Assembly (NCBI GenBank): GCA_002327445.1
Contig: DCWA01000013.1
Span: 24,277 to 88,276 of the forward strand
Reading direction: 5' to 3'
Length of the DNA stretch: 64,000 bases
From: Desulfobacteraceae bacterium UBA2174
GTDB taxonomy: Bacteria > Desulfobacterota > Desulfobacteria > Desulfobacterales > UBA2174
The notes beneath the pieces were generated by a model. The model was not told the origin of the DNA. It saw only the letters and a list, made by a program, of their open reading frames with translations, and made no database searches. The position numbers and the translations under genes are program-made. This document shows, one piece after another, positions 33,284 to 42,201 of this stretch (positions are counted from its first letter, which is position 1; each line of letters begins with the position of its first letter).

Positions 33284-33673
33284 TCAGGCATCGACGGGGG
33301 TGGCGTCCGGCGACGGTCCCGGCGATGGCGAGGCCGGAGCGGTAGGGGCGGCAGGCGGCTGAAGGGCATCGAGCTGCCCCCGCAGGGCCTGAATCTCCTC
33401 GGTCTGGGCCGCCACGGTGGCGTTGAGGTGCTTGATGGTCTTGCCCTGTTTGTAGGAACCGTAGAGCCCGTACGCGTAAGCAATCAGGAAACCGAGCAAG
33501 AACAAGCCGGCGAAGATGACGATCATCGGCACGTCGGGCGACACATAGGTGCCCGCCTTCCATGCGTTGAGTTCGATGCTGACGGGTGCCATGAGTTCTG
33601 CCTGGTTCTGATAGACGACAGCCGCCAACAGGGCCAGCAGCAGCACCCAGAAAATGATCTTGATCTTTTTCAT
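33284..33673 (-). CDS. LapA-like (DUF1049) membrane protein
   Basis: A 129-residue inner-membrane protein with two membrane segments (about 5-22 and 49-70), separated by a short periplasmic loop that begins NQAELMAPVSIEL. A cytoplasmic coiled stretch follows (TIKHLNATVAAQTEEIQALRGQ) and then a Pro/Ala/Ser-rich tail. This is the LapA lipopolysaccharide-assembly layout; in E. coli LapA acts with LapB, a TPR protein, in controlling LPS synthesis. No lapB is adjacent. The start at 33673 follows AAGGGAG. Confidence 0.75.
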   Translation of the reverse strand: MKKIKIIFWVLLLALLAAVVYQNQAELMAPVSIELNAWKAGTYVSPDVPMIVIFAGLFLLGFLIAYAYGLYGSYKQGKTIKHLNATVAAQTEEIQALRGQLDALQPPAAPTAPASPSPGPSPDATPVDA

Positions 33674-33786
33674 TCAGCCTCTCCCTTGGATGAACGGACC
33701 GGCCGGCCCGGGGGATTTCGAAATGAATGCCTCATAAATCAAAGACATTAATTTCTATCCGGATAAAACTCAACCCCTTTTTCCCC

Positions 33787-34545
33787 TCAGCCGGACGACC
33801 GCCGCGAAGGCTCCGGCAGCTGAAGCGGCACCAGTTCCACTGCTCCCCAGGCGCCGATGCGACCGCCGCAGACGATCACCGCGCCGGTGACCCCCTCGAT
33901 ATCCCGGGCAAAGGCGAGGCCGGGGGAAATGTCCCCGGCATGCCGAACCCGGTTGCCCACCGCGGTGGCGGCAGCGTCGGCCAGGGCCGCATCGGCGGAA
34001 AGAATGCAGGCGGCGTCCGCCCGTCCGAAACTGCGGCTGTGCCCCACCGTGCCGGAGGAGGTGCAAACCGCCAGGGGCCCGGCCACCCCGGGCAGCCTCA
34101 GCCCCACCTTGAGGCTCAGCGGACTGGCGCCGGCAAACAGCCCGATCACCACCGGCGATCGGGTATGAATGAAAAGATCGCCCCCGTTTTCGACGATCAC
34201 CTCGGGGCCGTGTGCCAGCAGCGTTTCTCCCACCCCCCGGGCGATGGCGCCGGCCACCGCCGCCATGGGCCCTACCCCGGCCTGGCGCCCCGCCCGGATC
34301 ATGGCCCGCACCACCGGCGGCGCCGGATCATCCAGAGGCCAAGGGGTCAAGGTCTCGCGAAACGCCGGGTGACGCCGAATGTAGCCCTCCACCTGTCCCC
34401 GCAAGGCCAGCACCGTCTCCCGGGCCAAGTCGGCCATAGGCGCATCGCTGTAGATCTGCAAATCGGTCTCGCAGACCACCACCCGGTAAGCGACCGCCAA
34501 ACCTCCGCTGACAACTCGCCGGTAGAACCGTTCGCTGCCCTTCAT
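33787..34545 (-). CDS. UPF0280 family protein
   Basis: A 252-residue protein of the UPF0280 family, distantly related to the FAD-transferase ApbE fold. Characteristic stretches are AGVGPMAAVAGAIARGVGE near 90-107, VENGGDLFI near 118, and GTVGHSRSFGRADAACILSADAALADAAATAVGN. Function is unknown. The start at 34545 overlaps the stop of the dGTPase gene as ATGA, so the two are translationally coupled. No Fe-S or membrane feature is seen. Confidence 0.85.
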   Translation of the reverse strand: MKGSERFYRRVVSGGLAVAYRVVVCETDLQIYSDAPMADLARETVLALRGQVEGYIRRHPAFRETLTPWPLDDPAPPVVRAMIRAGRQAGVGPMAAVAGAIARGVGETLLAHGPEVIVENGGDLFIHTRSPVVIGLFAGASPLSLKVGLRLPGVAGPLAVCTSSGTVGHSRSFGRADAACILSADAALADAAATAVGNRVRHAGDISPGLAFARDIEGVTGAVIVCGGRIGAWGAVELVPLQLPEPSRRSSG

Positions 34546-35762
34546 CCGTCTTCTGCCGCCCTTTGTCCCGGTTCCCTCACCGGCCAGGCCACCGGCTCCG
34601 GCCGCTGTTCGGGCGGGCATTGCTCCAGAAAATACCGGTCCGTCATGCCGGCGATGAAGTCGCGCACGATCTCCGCCGGCCGGTGGCGCTCCAGGTACTC
34701 CGGGGCCATGTCGTGCAGAAAGCTGCGGAAGATGACCGAATCGCGGCGGTCCCGGCGGATGTCGTCCAGATACCGCTCGAACAGGAGGCGGAAGAGTTCG
34801 GCAATCCGCCGGCCGTGGCATTTGATGCACTGGTTGAGGTAGATCCGCTCCAGATTGAAGGCCTTCAAGCGCTTCAAGGCCGCCGAAACCTCGGCGCTGA
34901 AACTCAGGTAGGGTTGGCCATGGCTGTGGGCCAGGATGTCGGTGACGAGGCTGTAGACGATGGCCCCGTTGGTGCGCCCCAGGACCCGGGCGCTTTCTTC
35001 GGGAATCTCCTCCCGGGTCACCACCCCGAGGCGGATGGCGTCCTCGATATCGCGGCCGACATAGCTGATGGTGTCGGCCATGCGCACCACGCAGCCCTCC
35101 ATAGTCATGGGCGTGATCCGCAGATCCGGTTGACGCTGCTTGGCAGCCATTTCGGTTTCCAGATCCTCGAACGTCTTGGCTCCGCAGGGGGCCAAATGCC
35201 GGTCGTGGACCTCCCCGTCGTGAGCCAGGATCCCGTCGAGGGTCTGAAGGGTCAGGTTCCAGCCCCGCCCCTTGCGCTCGACGCGCTCGAGGAACTGGAC
35301 GCTCTGGAGATTGTGGAGAAAATGGCCGATCCCGTGCTCCAGGCAAAGCTCCGACAGGATGCGCTCCCCGTCGTGGCCGAAGGGGGCATGACCGATGTCG
35401 TGGCCCAGGGCGATGGCCTCGATGAGATCCTCGTTGAGCCGCAGGAAGCGGCCGATGGTGCGGGCGATCTTGGAGACGAGCTGCACGTGCAGCACCCGGT
35501 GGGTGATGTGATCGTTGCGGATCAGGTAGAAGACCTGGGTCTTGTCGATGTACCGGGTATAGCTGCGGGAGTGAAGGATGCGGTCGACATCGACGGCGAA
35601 GGCCTGCCGGTAGTCGTGGTCCAGCCGCGTTTCACGGCAGCGCCGCAGGGCCTGCACACTCGGGGTCGCCAGGTCCGAAAAACGCTGCTGCTCAGAATCA
35701 TCCAGCTGGCGCCGGATTTTCTGAAGGCGCATCTCCAGGGCGGTAAGCGGGGAAGAGGTCAT
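34542..35762 (-). CDS. dgt: deoxyguanosinetriphosphate triphosphohydrolase-like protein
   Basis: A 406-residue HD-domain dNTPase that splits dNTPs into nucleoside and triphosphate. Metal-binding residues of the HD fold are visible in THRVLHVQLVSKIAR (first His) and ALGHDIGHAPFGHDGE (His-Asp), with a later Asp in RMADTISYVGRDIEDAI. The N-terminal DYRQAFAVDVDRILHSRSYTRYIDKTQVF is the family signature. It precedes and overlaps the UPF0280 gene and follows a lipoprotein gene. Confidence 0.92.
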   Translation of the reverse strand: MTSSPLTALEMRLQKIRRQLDDSEQQRFSDLATPSVQALRRCRETRLDHDYRQAFAVDVDRILHSRSYTRYIDKTQVFYLIRNDHITHRVLHVQLVSKIARTIGRFLRLNEDLIEAIALGHDIGHAPFGHDGERILSELCLEHGIGHFLHNLQSVQFLERVERKGRGWNLTLQTLDGILAHDGEVHDRHLAPCGAKTFEDLETEMAAKQRQPDLRITPMTMEGCVVRMADTISYVGRDIEDAIRLGVVTREEIPEESARVLGRTNGAIVYSLVTDILAHSHGQPYLSFSAEVSAALKRLKAFNLERIYLNQCIKCHGRRIAELFRLLFERYLDDIRRDRRDSVIFRSFLHDMAPEYLERHRPAEIVRDFIAGMTDRYFLEQCPPEQRPEPVAWPVREPGQRAAEDG

Positions 35763-35786
35763 GATCGATCATCGGGGATGAAAGGT

Positions 35787-36587
35787 TTACCGGGATGCCG
35801 CCTCGAGGATGAAGAGGCTCTCGGGCAAGTCGGGATCGGCCCACCAGCGTTCCACCTCGATCCGGCAGACGCCCTGCGCATCGCGCACTTCGAGGCGCCC
35901 CGGCAGCCAGTAGGCACCCGTCGGCCGGTAGGCGCCATATTCGATCCGGTAGTGCAACCCACCGTCGGGGCGGAAAAAAGCCAACCGGCAAAGCCGCCCC
36001 GGGGCCTCGATCACCGCCTGCACCCGGGCAGTGCCGAAGCGGTCGTAAAACACGAGGTGCCATCGGTCCGGCGACGCGCCGGGGTGTACGCTGACCCGCT
36101 CATCCGTCTGTTCCGGCAGGCGGCCGGCCATGGCCTGCAGCAGGTCGGCCGCCGTCACCGGCAGCCCCAGCAAATCGTCCAGCCGGGGGTTGGACGCCGG
36201 CCGGGACTGCACGCCACCGCCGGCGGCGTGGCGCAAATAGATGCGTTGGCCGTCGCCGGCCACACTGGCCAGGGGAAGTCCGGCGCCGATGAAGTCCAGG
36301 CGGAACTTGGACGCCGCAAGGCTCCCGGCCCAGGCGGCGCGCCCGGACTGGCGCTGCCGGGGCGTCTCGATCTCCAGCCGGCCGATTCCCTTGAAGCTCC
36401 GCAGTTCCCGGTTGATTGCCCTGGCCTGGGCCAGCACCGCCGCCGTGTCCGGGGGTGCCAGGGGCGCCGGCAGGTTCGGCGGCCGGCGCATCGCGCATCC
36501 CGTGGCCAAGGCCAGCACCGCGACCGCCGCCATCAGGACCGGCCAGGGTGTGCGGCACCTGGGCCGGGCAAGGGGCTCACGGCGCAT
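35787..36587 (-). CDS. outer-membrane lipoprotein, DUF4292/LolB-like
   Basis: A 266-residue lipoprotein. The signal peptide ends at a lipobox, LALATGC, with the lipidated Cys near residue 31. The mature protein has the LolB/DUF4292 type of half-barrel pattern: FKGIGRLEIETPRQRQSGRAAWAGS, KFRLDFIGAGLPLASVAGDGQRIYL. It overlaps the upstream TPR gene by 11 bases; a TPR protein plus such a lipoprotein is a common pair in this group and may serve envelope lipid or lipoprotein traffic (inference). Confidence 0.75.
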   Translation of the reverse strand: MRREPLARPRCRTPWPVLMAAVAVLALATGCAMRRPPNLPAPLAPPDTAAVLAQARAINRELRSFKGIGRLEIETPRQRQSGRAAWAGSLAASKFRLDFIGAGLPLASVAGDGQRIYLRHAAGGGVQSRPASNPRLDDLLGLPVTAADLLQAMAGRLPEQTDERVSVHPGASPDRWHLVFYDRFGTARVQAVIEAPGRLCRLAFFRPDGGLHYRIEYGAYRPTGAYWLPGRLEVRDAQGVCRIEVERWWADPDLPESLFILEAASR

Positions 36588-38328
36588 CGGCCCCCAGCTC
36601 CCGCAACTTGTCGATCAAGGGCTGGCGATCGTCCGTCTTGCGCTCCAGCGCCCGCCGGTAATAATCCACCGCTTCCGGGACCTGCCCCAACTGCCGGTGG
36701 GCGTCGCCCACGTGCTCGAGGATCACCGGGTCCTCGGGGGCCAGCCGGCTGGCGCGTTCCAGCACCGTCAGGGCCTCCTGGTAGCGGCCTTTTTTGAAGT
36801 ACACCCATCCGAGGCTGTCCGTGATGTAGCCGTCGTCCGGCTTTTGGGCCAGGGCCCGCTGAATCAGCTGCTCGGCCTCGTCCAGGTGAATCCCCATGTC
36901 CGTGTAGGTGTACCCCAGGTAGTTGAGGGCGTTGGCATGCCGGGGATCCAGTTCGATGACCTGCTTCATCCGCTCGATGCTCTCGGTCTTGCGGCCCCAC
37001 TTGTCGTAGACCACGCCGAGGCGAAAGAGCAGCTTGACGTTGTCCGCCTCCAAGGTCAGGGCTTCCAGCAGGGTCTCTTCCGCCTCCGCATAGCGGCCCA
37101 ATTCCTCGTAAAATCCGCCGAGGTAAAGACGAAAATCGGTATTTTCGGGCCGTTGGCGGATCGCCTCGGCCATGTCGGCCACCGCCTCCGCCGTACGCTG
37201 GTTCTTCTGGTACAGGTACCCCAGGTGGGCCATGGTGTCCTCGTAGAACTGCGACTCGGCATCGACCCGTTTGAAGTGGGCGATCGCCTCATCGTCGTTC
37301 TCGAGTCGATCGGAAACGATTCCGGCCAGATAGTGGAGATCGGACTGGTCGGGGGTCACCGCCAGCATCCCGTCGAGCAGGATGCGCGCATCCCGGGGAT
37401 CGGCTTCGTCTTCGAGATAAAACCGCACCAGAACGCCCACGACCTCCTCGTCTTCACGGCTGCGCTTGGCGAACCGTGCCAAGAGATCGGCGGCTTCCCC
37501 GCTGCGCCCGCTGCGGTGGTGCAGAAGGGCCAGGGCGAGGCCGGCGCGGGCGTTGTGGGGGTTGTCGTTCAGCAGGGCCTGGTACTGCCGGATCACCTCA
37601 TCGTCCCGGCCCATCTCCCGGTAGAGCCGGATCACCGCATAGCGGGCCTCCTCCTGGGATGGGTCCAGTTCGACGCTGCGCTGATAGGATGTCAAGGCGT
37701 CGGCAAAGCGCCCCTGGGCTTCGTAAATCCGGGCGAGAAAGAAATGCCCGGCGAACACTTCCGGAAACCGGGAAACGTACTGTTCGAAGATGGCCTGACC
37801 GGCCGGCCAATTTTCATCCTGCAGGTACATGTGCCCGAGCAGAAGGTAGGCATCGCGCCGGTCCGGGTCCAGGGCCAGCGCCCGTTCAAGAGCCGAACGG
37901 GCCGCGGCCGGTGCCCCCGCCTCCTGTCGGATCCGCCCCAGCAGCATCCAGCCGGCCACGTCCTCCGGCGTCCGGGCGAGCAGATTCTCCAGCACTTCCA
38001 CGGCGCCGGCAAGATCCTTCTGGTGGACACGAACCATGGCCAGTTCCCGGTGCAGGTAGGAGGATTCCGGGTCGCAGGCGATCGCCTTTTGGAGAAACTG
38101 CGCCGCTTGTTCCCAGTTGCCTCGCTTTTCCTCCTGCTGGGCCAGCATGTAATTGAGGTATTTCCCCGCGCCGGCGCACCCGGTCGGCGATTCCACGGCC
38201 GGCCGGACCAGGCCGGCGGCCAAAGCCGGAAGGCTCCAGGCCGCGGTCAGGATCCAGGCCGCCACCGAAATCCAGAGAACGCCCCGACGGCGCTCAGTCT
38301 TCGGCCGTTTCTTCAGAATAGGCTGCAA
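36577..38328 (-). CDS. tetratricopeptide repeat protein, secreted
   Basis: About 583 residues made almost entirely of TPR units, roughly 14-16 of them, after a signal sequence (VLWISVAAWILTAAWSLPALAAG). The start is uncertain: TTG at 38326-38328, preceded by AGGAG, is my choice; the frame stays open further upstream but that would overlap the rpoH gene more deeply than the 35 bases already implied. The stop overlaps the lipoprotein gene. TPR proteins of this kind assemble other proteins in the periplasm; no specific partner can be named. Confidence 0.8.
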   Translation of the reverse strand: MQPILKKRPKTERRRGVLWISVAAWILTAAWSLPALAAGLVRPAVESPTGCAGAGKYLNYMLAQQEEKRGNWEQAAQFLQKAIACDPESSYLHRELAMVRVHQKDLAGAVEVLENLLARTPEDVAGWMLLGRIRQEAGAPAAARSALERALALDPDRRDAYLLLGHMYLQDENWPAGQAIFEQYVSRFPEVFAGHFFLARIYEAQGRFADALTSYQRSVELDPSQEEARYAVIRLYREMGRDDEVIRQYQALLNDNPHNARAGLALALLHHRSGRSGEAADLLARFAKRSREDEEVVGVLVRFYLEDEADPRDARILLDGMLAVTPDQSDLHYLAGIVSDRLENDDEAIAHFKRVDAESQFYEDTMAHLGYLYQKNQRTAEAVADMAEAIRQRPENTDFRLYLGGFYEELGRYAEAEETLLEALTLEADNVKLLFRLGVVYDKWGRKTESIERMKQVIELDPRHANALNYLGYTYTDMGIHLDEAEQLIQRALAQKPDDGYITDSLGWVYFKKGRYQEALTVLERASRLAPEDPVILEHVGDAHRQLGQVPEAVDYYRRALERKTDDRQPLIDKLRELGADAP

Positions 38329-39232
38329 AGTCAGGAATCTCCTGCTTGAAATAGGCTCGCATCTTGCGGATGATGTTCTTTTCCACCTGGCGCACCCGCT
38401 CCCGGGAAATCCCGTAGCGATCACCGATGTCCTGCAGCGTGGCGGGAGAGTCGGAAAAAATCCGCAGGTCGAAAATCTCCAGCTCCCTTTCGGTCATTTC
38501 CTTGCGAAACTCGGCGATCCGGTCATGGAGCAGCGAAGCCATCTGCTTCTTGGCCACCTCGTCTTCCACCGAAACGGTTTCCTCGCTGCTGACGAATTCA
38601 ATGCGTTCGGTGTCCGAATCGTCCTTCAGGGGCGCATCCAGGGACACGTCCCAGCCGTCCAGACGCTGGTCCATGTCGATGATTTCCCGCTCCGAGACCC
38701 CCAGACGCTCGCTGAGCAGCTTGGGCTTGGGGTCGAAGCCCTGGTCGATAAGGCGCTGTTTTTCCTTCTTGAGCTTGAAGAACAACTTGCGCTGTCCCTG
38801 GGTAGTGCCGATTTTCACCAGGCGCCAATTGTCCATGATGAACTTGAGGATGTAGGCCTTGATCCAGAAGGAGGCGTAGTAGGAAAACTTCACGTTCTTA
38901 TAGGGGTCGAATTTCTTCACCGCCTGCATCAACCCGATGTTGCCCTCCTGGATCAGGTCGAGGAGGTTCTGCATCCAGACCCTCTGGAATTCCAGCGCGA
39001 TCTTGACCACCAAGCGCAGGTTGGCCGTCACCAGCATGTACGCCGCTTCCGGATCGTCCTCGTCATGGACGCGGGCGCCCAGCTCCAGCTCCTGTTCGCG
39101 GGTCAACAGCTTGTAGCGGCTGATCTCGGCCAGGTAGCGCTGCAGGGGATCGTATCGGACGACCGCCTTTGCCTCGGTCGCCGCCGCATCCTCTGTGGTT
39201 TCCGGATCCTCTTTGGTCTTTTTTCGCGTCAT
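38294..39232 (-). CDS. rpoH: RNA polymerase sigma-32 (heat-shock) factor
   Basis: A 312-residue sigma-70-family factor. Region 2 reads ANLRLVVKIALEFQR...LLDLIQEGNIGLMQAVKKFDPYKNVKFSYYASFWIKAYI; region 4 ends with QDIGDRYGISRERVRQVEKNI. The RpoH box GQRKLFFKLKKEK near 150 distinguishes heat-shock sigma factors from RpoD. An acidic Thr/Glu-rich N-terminal tail of about 25 residues precedes region 1.2. The ATG at 39232 has only a weak upstream ACAGG; an in-frame ATG exists at 39313. It directly precedes the TPR protein gene. Confidence 0.9.
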   Translation of the reverse strand: MTRKKTKEDPETTEDAAATEAKAVVRYDPLQRYLAEISRYKLLTREQELELGARVHDEDDPEAAYMLVTANLRLVVKIALEFQRVWMQNLLDLIQEGNIGLMQAVKKFDPYKNVKFSYYASFWIKAYILKFIMDNWRLVKIGTTQGQRKLFFKLKKEKQRLIDQGFDPKPKLLSERLGVSEREIIDMDQRLDGWDVSLDAPLKDDSDTERIEFVSSEETVSVEDEVAKKQMASLLHDRIAEFRKEMTERELEIFDLRIFSDSPATLQDIGDRYGISRERVRQVEKNIIRKMRAYFKQEIPDFAAYSEETAED

Positions 39233-39360
39233 CGCCTGTTCACGGAACTGGCCGGTCCGCCGGGAGGCCGCCGGTTCCCCAAGATGAATTCGACTCTCGA
39301 TCAGGTGTTGCACAGCAGTGGGGGCCTGTGCTAACCATTGGGTTTACTTTCGTGCGCTTG

Positions 39361-39437
<77 letters not shown>

Positions 39438-39568
39438 ACCTCCCCAGCCACTAAACGTTTTCGCTGTAACCTAATTTCAATATCACAGCCGCCGCTTTTT
39501 TCAACCCCCGGTCCGAAAGCGCTTGTTTTTCCCGGAGATGACGGGAGGATGCCGCCCGCTTCAGCCGG

Positions 39569-41635
39569 TCAGGTCACCCGGGCCACAAATTCGACCACAG
39601 CGCGGTGGACCCGCTCGACGCCTTCCCCCAACAGGATGCCGTGGCGGTTGAAATGAAACAGGAAAAATTCCTTTTCCGCCGTGCCGAGGCGTTCGAACAG
39701 CCTCCAGGTGCCGCGGAAGTCCACCACCGGATCCCCCAAGGACTGGATCACCAGGGCCGGCGATGCGATGTGCGGCAGACGATCCTCGAGGCCGTCCATC
39801 AGCCGCGACAGTTCCCGCACCCCCCGCACCGGGTTGCGCCGGTAGTTGATATCGGGATGCTCCGGATGGTTCTCCACGAACTCCATCTTGCCCGACGAGA
39901 CCCGGACCCGATCCAGCAGTTGGTTCCACGCATTCACCGCAGGCGCCAGGCGGCTGGCGCCATTCTGAAGCACGAAGGGCGGGCAGACGGCGAAAACGCC
40001 GGCGATGTCGAGTCCCCGGGCCGCCAGGTCCAGGGCCAGGCCGGCGCCAGTGGAAAAACCGCCCACCACTACCCGGGGACAGCAGTTGGCCAGCATCGCA
40101 TAGCCTTCGTCCACCGAGGTGACCCAATCCTGGAAGGAACGGTCGGCCAGGTCCTCGGGAGCGGTTCCGTGACCATTGAGGCGCGGCGCATAAACCCAGT
40201 ATCCCTCGGCCGCCAGGCAGGCCACCAGCTGGGCCATCTCCTGCGGCGCCGCCATGTAGCCATGAATCACCAGGACTCCGGGCCGGCGGCCGGCGGAGCG
40301 GGCGAACAACGGCCGCCCGACGTTCCTGGCCGATCGGTCCGGCACCCGGGCGAACCGCTGCCAATCGCCTTCGTAGGCGGCATCGGCCCGCTCCCGCAGC
40401 CACCGGCCGACCCGGTAGCGGGTCCGCAGCTCGGGCTGTTCGGCGATGTCTTTCAGGCCGGCGGTCAAATCCGTCATCCGTTCGATTTCACGATACATCT
40501 CCGCCAGCGGGGTCTCGACCGCCCTCACGAGCCGACCGCCGGCCTCCCGGCGCAGCCATCCCTGCTCCTCGGCCAGCGCAAGAAAGTCGGCCGCCCGCCC
40601 GCGGTGGTCGTCGGTGAGCAGATCCACCTGGTTTTCCAGGAGAGCGGGATGGCGATGCACCTCCATTTTTTCAAAAGGCAGGGTCTCTGCCGCCAGGAAC
40701 ACCCGGCGTCTGAGATCGGCCTCCTCCATGATGGCGCCGGGGTGCAGCCGGAGCATGGCGGCGAAGAGATGGTCGTGGTTGACGGTGGTCAGGCGATGGA
40801 TGACGCCCAGGCAGCGTTCCATGATCCGCTGGACCGTCTTGCGCAGCATGCCGCGCGAGGCGATGGGATCGTCGAAGTCGATGGCCCGCCGGGCGGTGAT
40901 GTCAGCTTGCACCACGCGACTCTTCAGGTATGCGGCAGCCGGGATCGGCGCGCCGAAGCGCAAATCGAGGTCCACACCGGCCAGCAGCCGGCTTCCCCGG
41001 GTCAAAATGTCATCGATGGGCTGATCGGAGCGATCTTCCGTGAGGCCCCGAGCCAGTTCGTGCAGCACCGATTCCCGGCCCCGCAGTGGGTAGTAAGTCA
41101 GGTTGACCGGCACGATCCAGGTGGCATCGGCGGCAGCCACCTCGGGGGAGGCCAGGCCGTAGCGCTCGGCCAGGCGGCGGGCTTCTTCGGGCAGGACCCG
41201 GCGCATCTCGTGCATCCGCTGGCGGTAGAACTCGGTCCGCAGGGCCAAGGTGGCCGCAGTATGGGGAAGATCGGGCCCCCCGGCCTGCCCCCGGGGAAAG
41301 ACGATCCAGCTGGCTTCGCCGGTGAGGAGGGTTTTCACCATGAGCCGGTCCCGGTCCGGATCTTCTATGGAAACGGTCCCTTGGCGGGCGAAAAACGCCG
41401 ACAACCCGCCCTGGAAACCCTCCGGGACGGCCAGGGACCAGACCGGTTTTCCGGTGAGCTGAAAAATGTGGTAGGGCACGAGGAGCATGTCGAGACGGGT
41501 GAACCGGTTGGTGACAAACACCACCCCGCCCCGGGGCACCTGTTCGCCTCCGTGCAGGCGCACCCTGGTTCTGGAGAGACCGGTCAGGGCCTTGATCGCA
41601 ATGGCAGAGGTCAGGTAGGCGCTTCGGTTTAGCAT
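39569..41635 (-). CDS. fusion of a PlsC-like acyltransferase domain and an alpha/beta hydrolase
   Basis: A 688-residue protein. Residues about 20-240 resemble the glycerolipid acyltransferase fold, but the HX4D motif reads NRFTRLD, with Arg44 in place of the catalytic His before Asp49, and the FPEGTR motif reads FPRGQAG, with Arg115 for Glu. Residues about 450-688 form an alpha/beta hydrolase: VIHGYMA, a GFSTG nucleophile elbow with Ser528, Asp near 640 in SLGDPVVDF and His in FNRHGILLG. It may be a lipase or acyl-transfer enzyme of lipid metabolism with a degenerate acyltransferase half. The gene stands alone and divergent from the NIL-ferredoxin gene. Confidence 0.75.
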   Translation of the reverse strand: MLNRSAYLTSAIAIKALTGLSRTRVRLHGGEQVPRGGVVFVTNRFTRLDMLLVPYHIFQLTGKPVWSLAVPEGFQGGLSAFFARQGTVSIEDPDRDRLMVKTLLTGEASWIVFPRGQAGGPDLPHTAATLALRTEFYRQRMHEMRRVLPEEARRLAERYGLASPEVAAADATWIVPVNLTYYPLRGRESVLHELARGLTEDRSDQPIDDILTRGSRLLAGVDLDLRFGAPIPAAAYLKSRVVQADITARRAIDFDDPIASRGMLRKTVQRIMERCLGVIHRLTTVNHDHLFAAMLRLHPGAIMEEADLRRRVFLAAETLPFEKMEVHRHPALLENQVDLLTDDHRGRAADFLALAEEQGWLRREAGGRLVRAVETPLAEMYREIERMTDLTAGLKDIAEQPELRTRYRVGRWLRERADAAYEGDWQRFARVPDRSARNVGRPLFARSAGRRPGVLVIHGYMAAPQEMAQLVACLAAEGYWVYAPRLNGHGTAPEDLADRSFQDWVTSVDEGYAMLANCCPRVVVGGFSTGAGLALDLAARGLDIAGVFAVCPPFVLQNGASRLAPAVNAWNQLLDRVRVSSGKMEFVENHPEHPDINYRRNPVRGVRELSRLMDGLEDRLPHIASPALVIQSLGDPVVDFRGTWRLFERLGTAEKEFFLFHFNRHGILLGEGVERVHRAVVEFVARVT

Positions 41636-41676
41636 GGCGGCGGCTCACGGTAGCGGGGAGACCGGAGGGCGGCTTG

Positions 41677-41705
41677 TTGACAGTGGCTGAAATCACCGGT
41701 AGTTT
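41677..41705 (+). promoter_or_regulatory. probable sigma-70 promoter for the NIL-ferredoxin gene
   Basis: TTGACA at 41677-41682, a 17-base spacer and TAGTTT at 41700-41705. The -10 is weak. Confidence 0.45.
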
Positions 41706-41750
41706 ATTTTTTTGTCGGTGAAAAATAAAGGGAAATTCCGGGAGGCCGTG

Positions 41751-42176
41751 GTGTACTCCAAAATCCTGATCCTCCGGTTTTCGGAAACGGAAGCCAAAAA
41801 ACCCATTGTTTGTTACCTGGCTCGGGACTACGACCTGACCTTCAACATTCTCAACGCCACGATCCTTCCGCGCCAGGAGGGCATCCTGGTGTTGGAGCTG
41901 AGCGGGTCGCGCAAGAACTTCAAGGAGGGGGTGCGCTATCTCAAGGCCCAGGGCGTTCACGTCCAGTATGCCAGCCAGGAAGTCAAGCGCGACGCCCAGA
42001 AGTGCATCCACTGCGGCGCCTGCACGGCCGTGTGCCCCACCGGGGCGCTGAGCATCTCCCGGCCCGACATGAAGGTATGCTTCGACCAGAAACGCTGCAG
42101 CGTCTGCGAACTGTGCATCCCGGCCTGTCCCACCCGCGCCATGGAGGTGCGGCCGATCCAGCAGACATTCCTGTGA
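41751..42176 (+). CDS. NIL-domain protein with two [4Fe-4S] clusters
   Basis: About 141 residues. An N-terminal NIL domain (about 1-75, VCYLARDYDLTFNILNATI...GILVLELSG), a ligand-binding fold also found at the end of methionine ABC ATPases, is followed by a 2x[4Fe-4S] ferredoxin: CIHCGACTAVCP and CSVCELCIPACP. The start is probably GTG at 41751 after GGGAGG. Such small proteins are widespread in Desulfobacterota and are linked to sulfur transfer or methionine/homocysteine metabolism; the adjacent thiouridylase gene, 25 bases downstream, hints at a role in sulfur delivery (inference). Confidence 0.85.
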   Translation: MYSKILILRFSETEAKKPIVCYLARDYDLTFNILNATILPRQEGILVLELSGSRKNFKEGVRYLKAQGVHVQYASQEVKRDAQKCIHCGACTAVCPTGALSISRPDMKVCFDQKRCSVCELCIPACPTRAMEVRPIQQTFL

Positions 42177-42201
42177 CGCCCTCGCCCCGCCGTTCTGTCC
42201 C

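Noticed and set aside
36241..38349. A 702-codon plus-strand open frame opposite the TPR and lipoprotein genes
   Set aside because: Antisense shadow of GC-rich coding sequence with a composition unlike a real protein.
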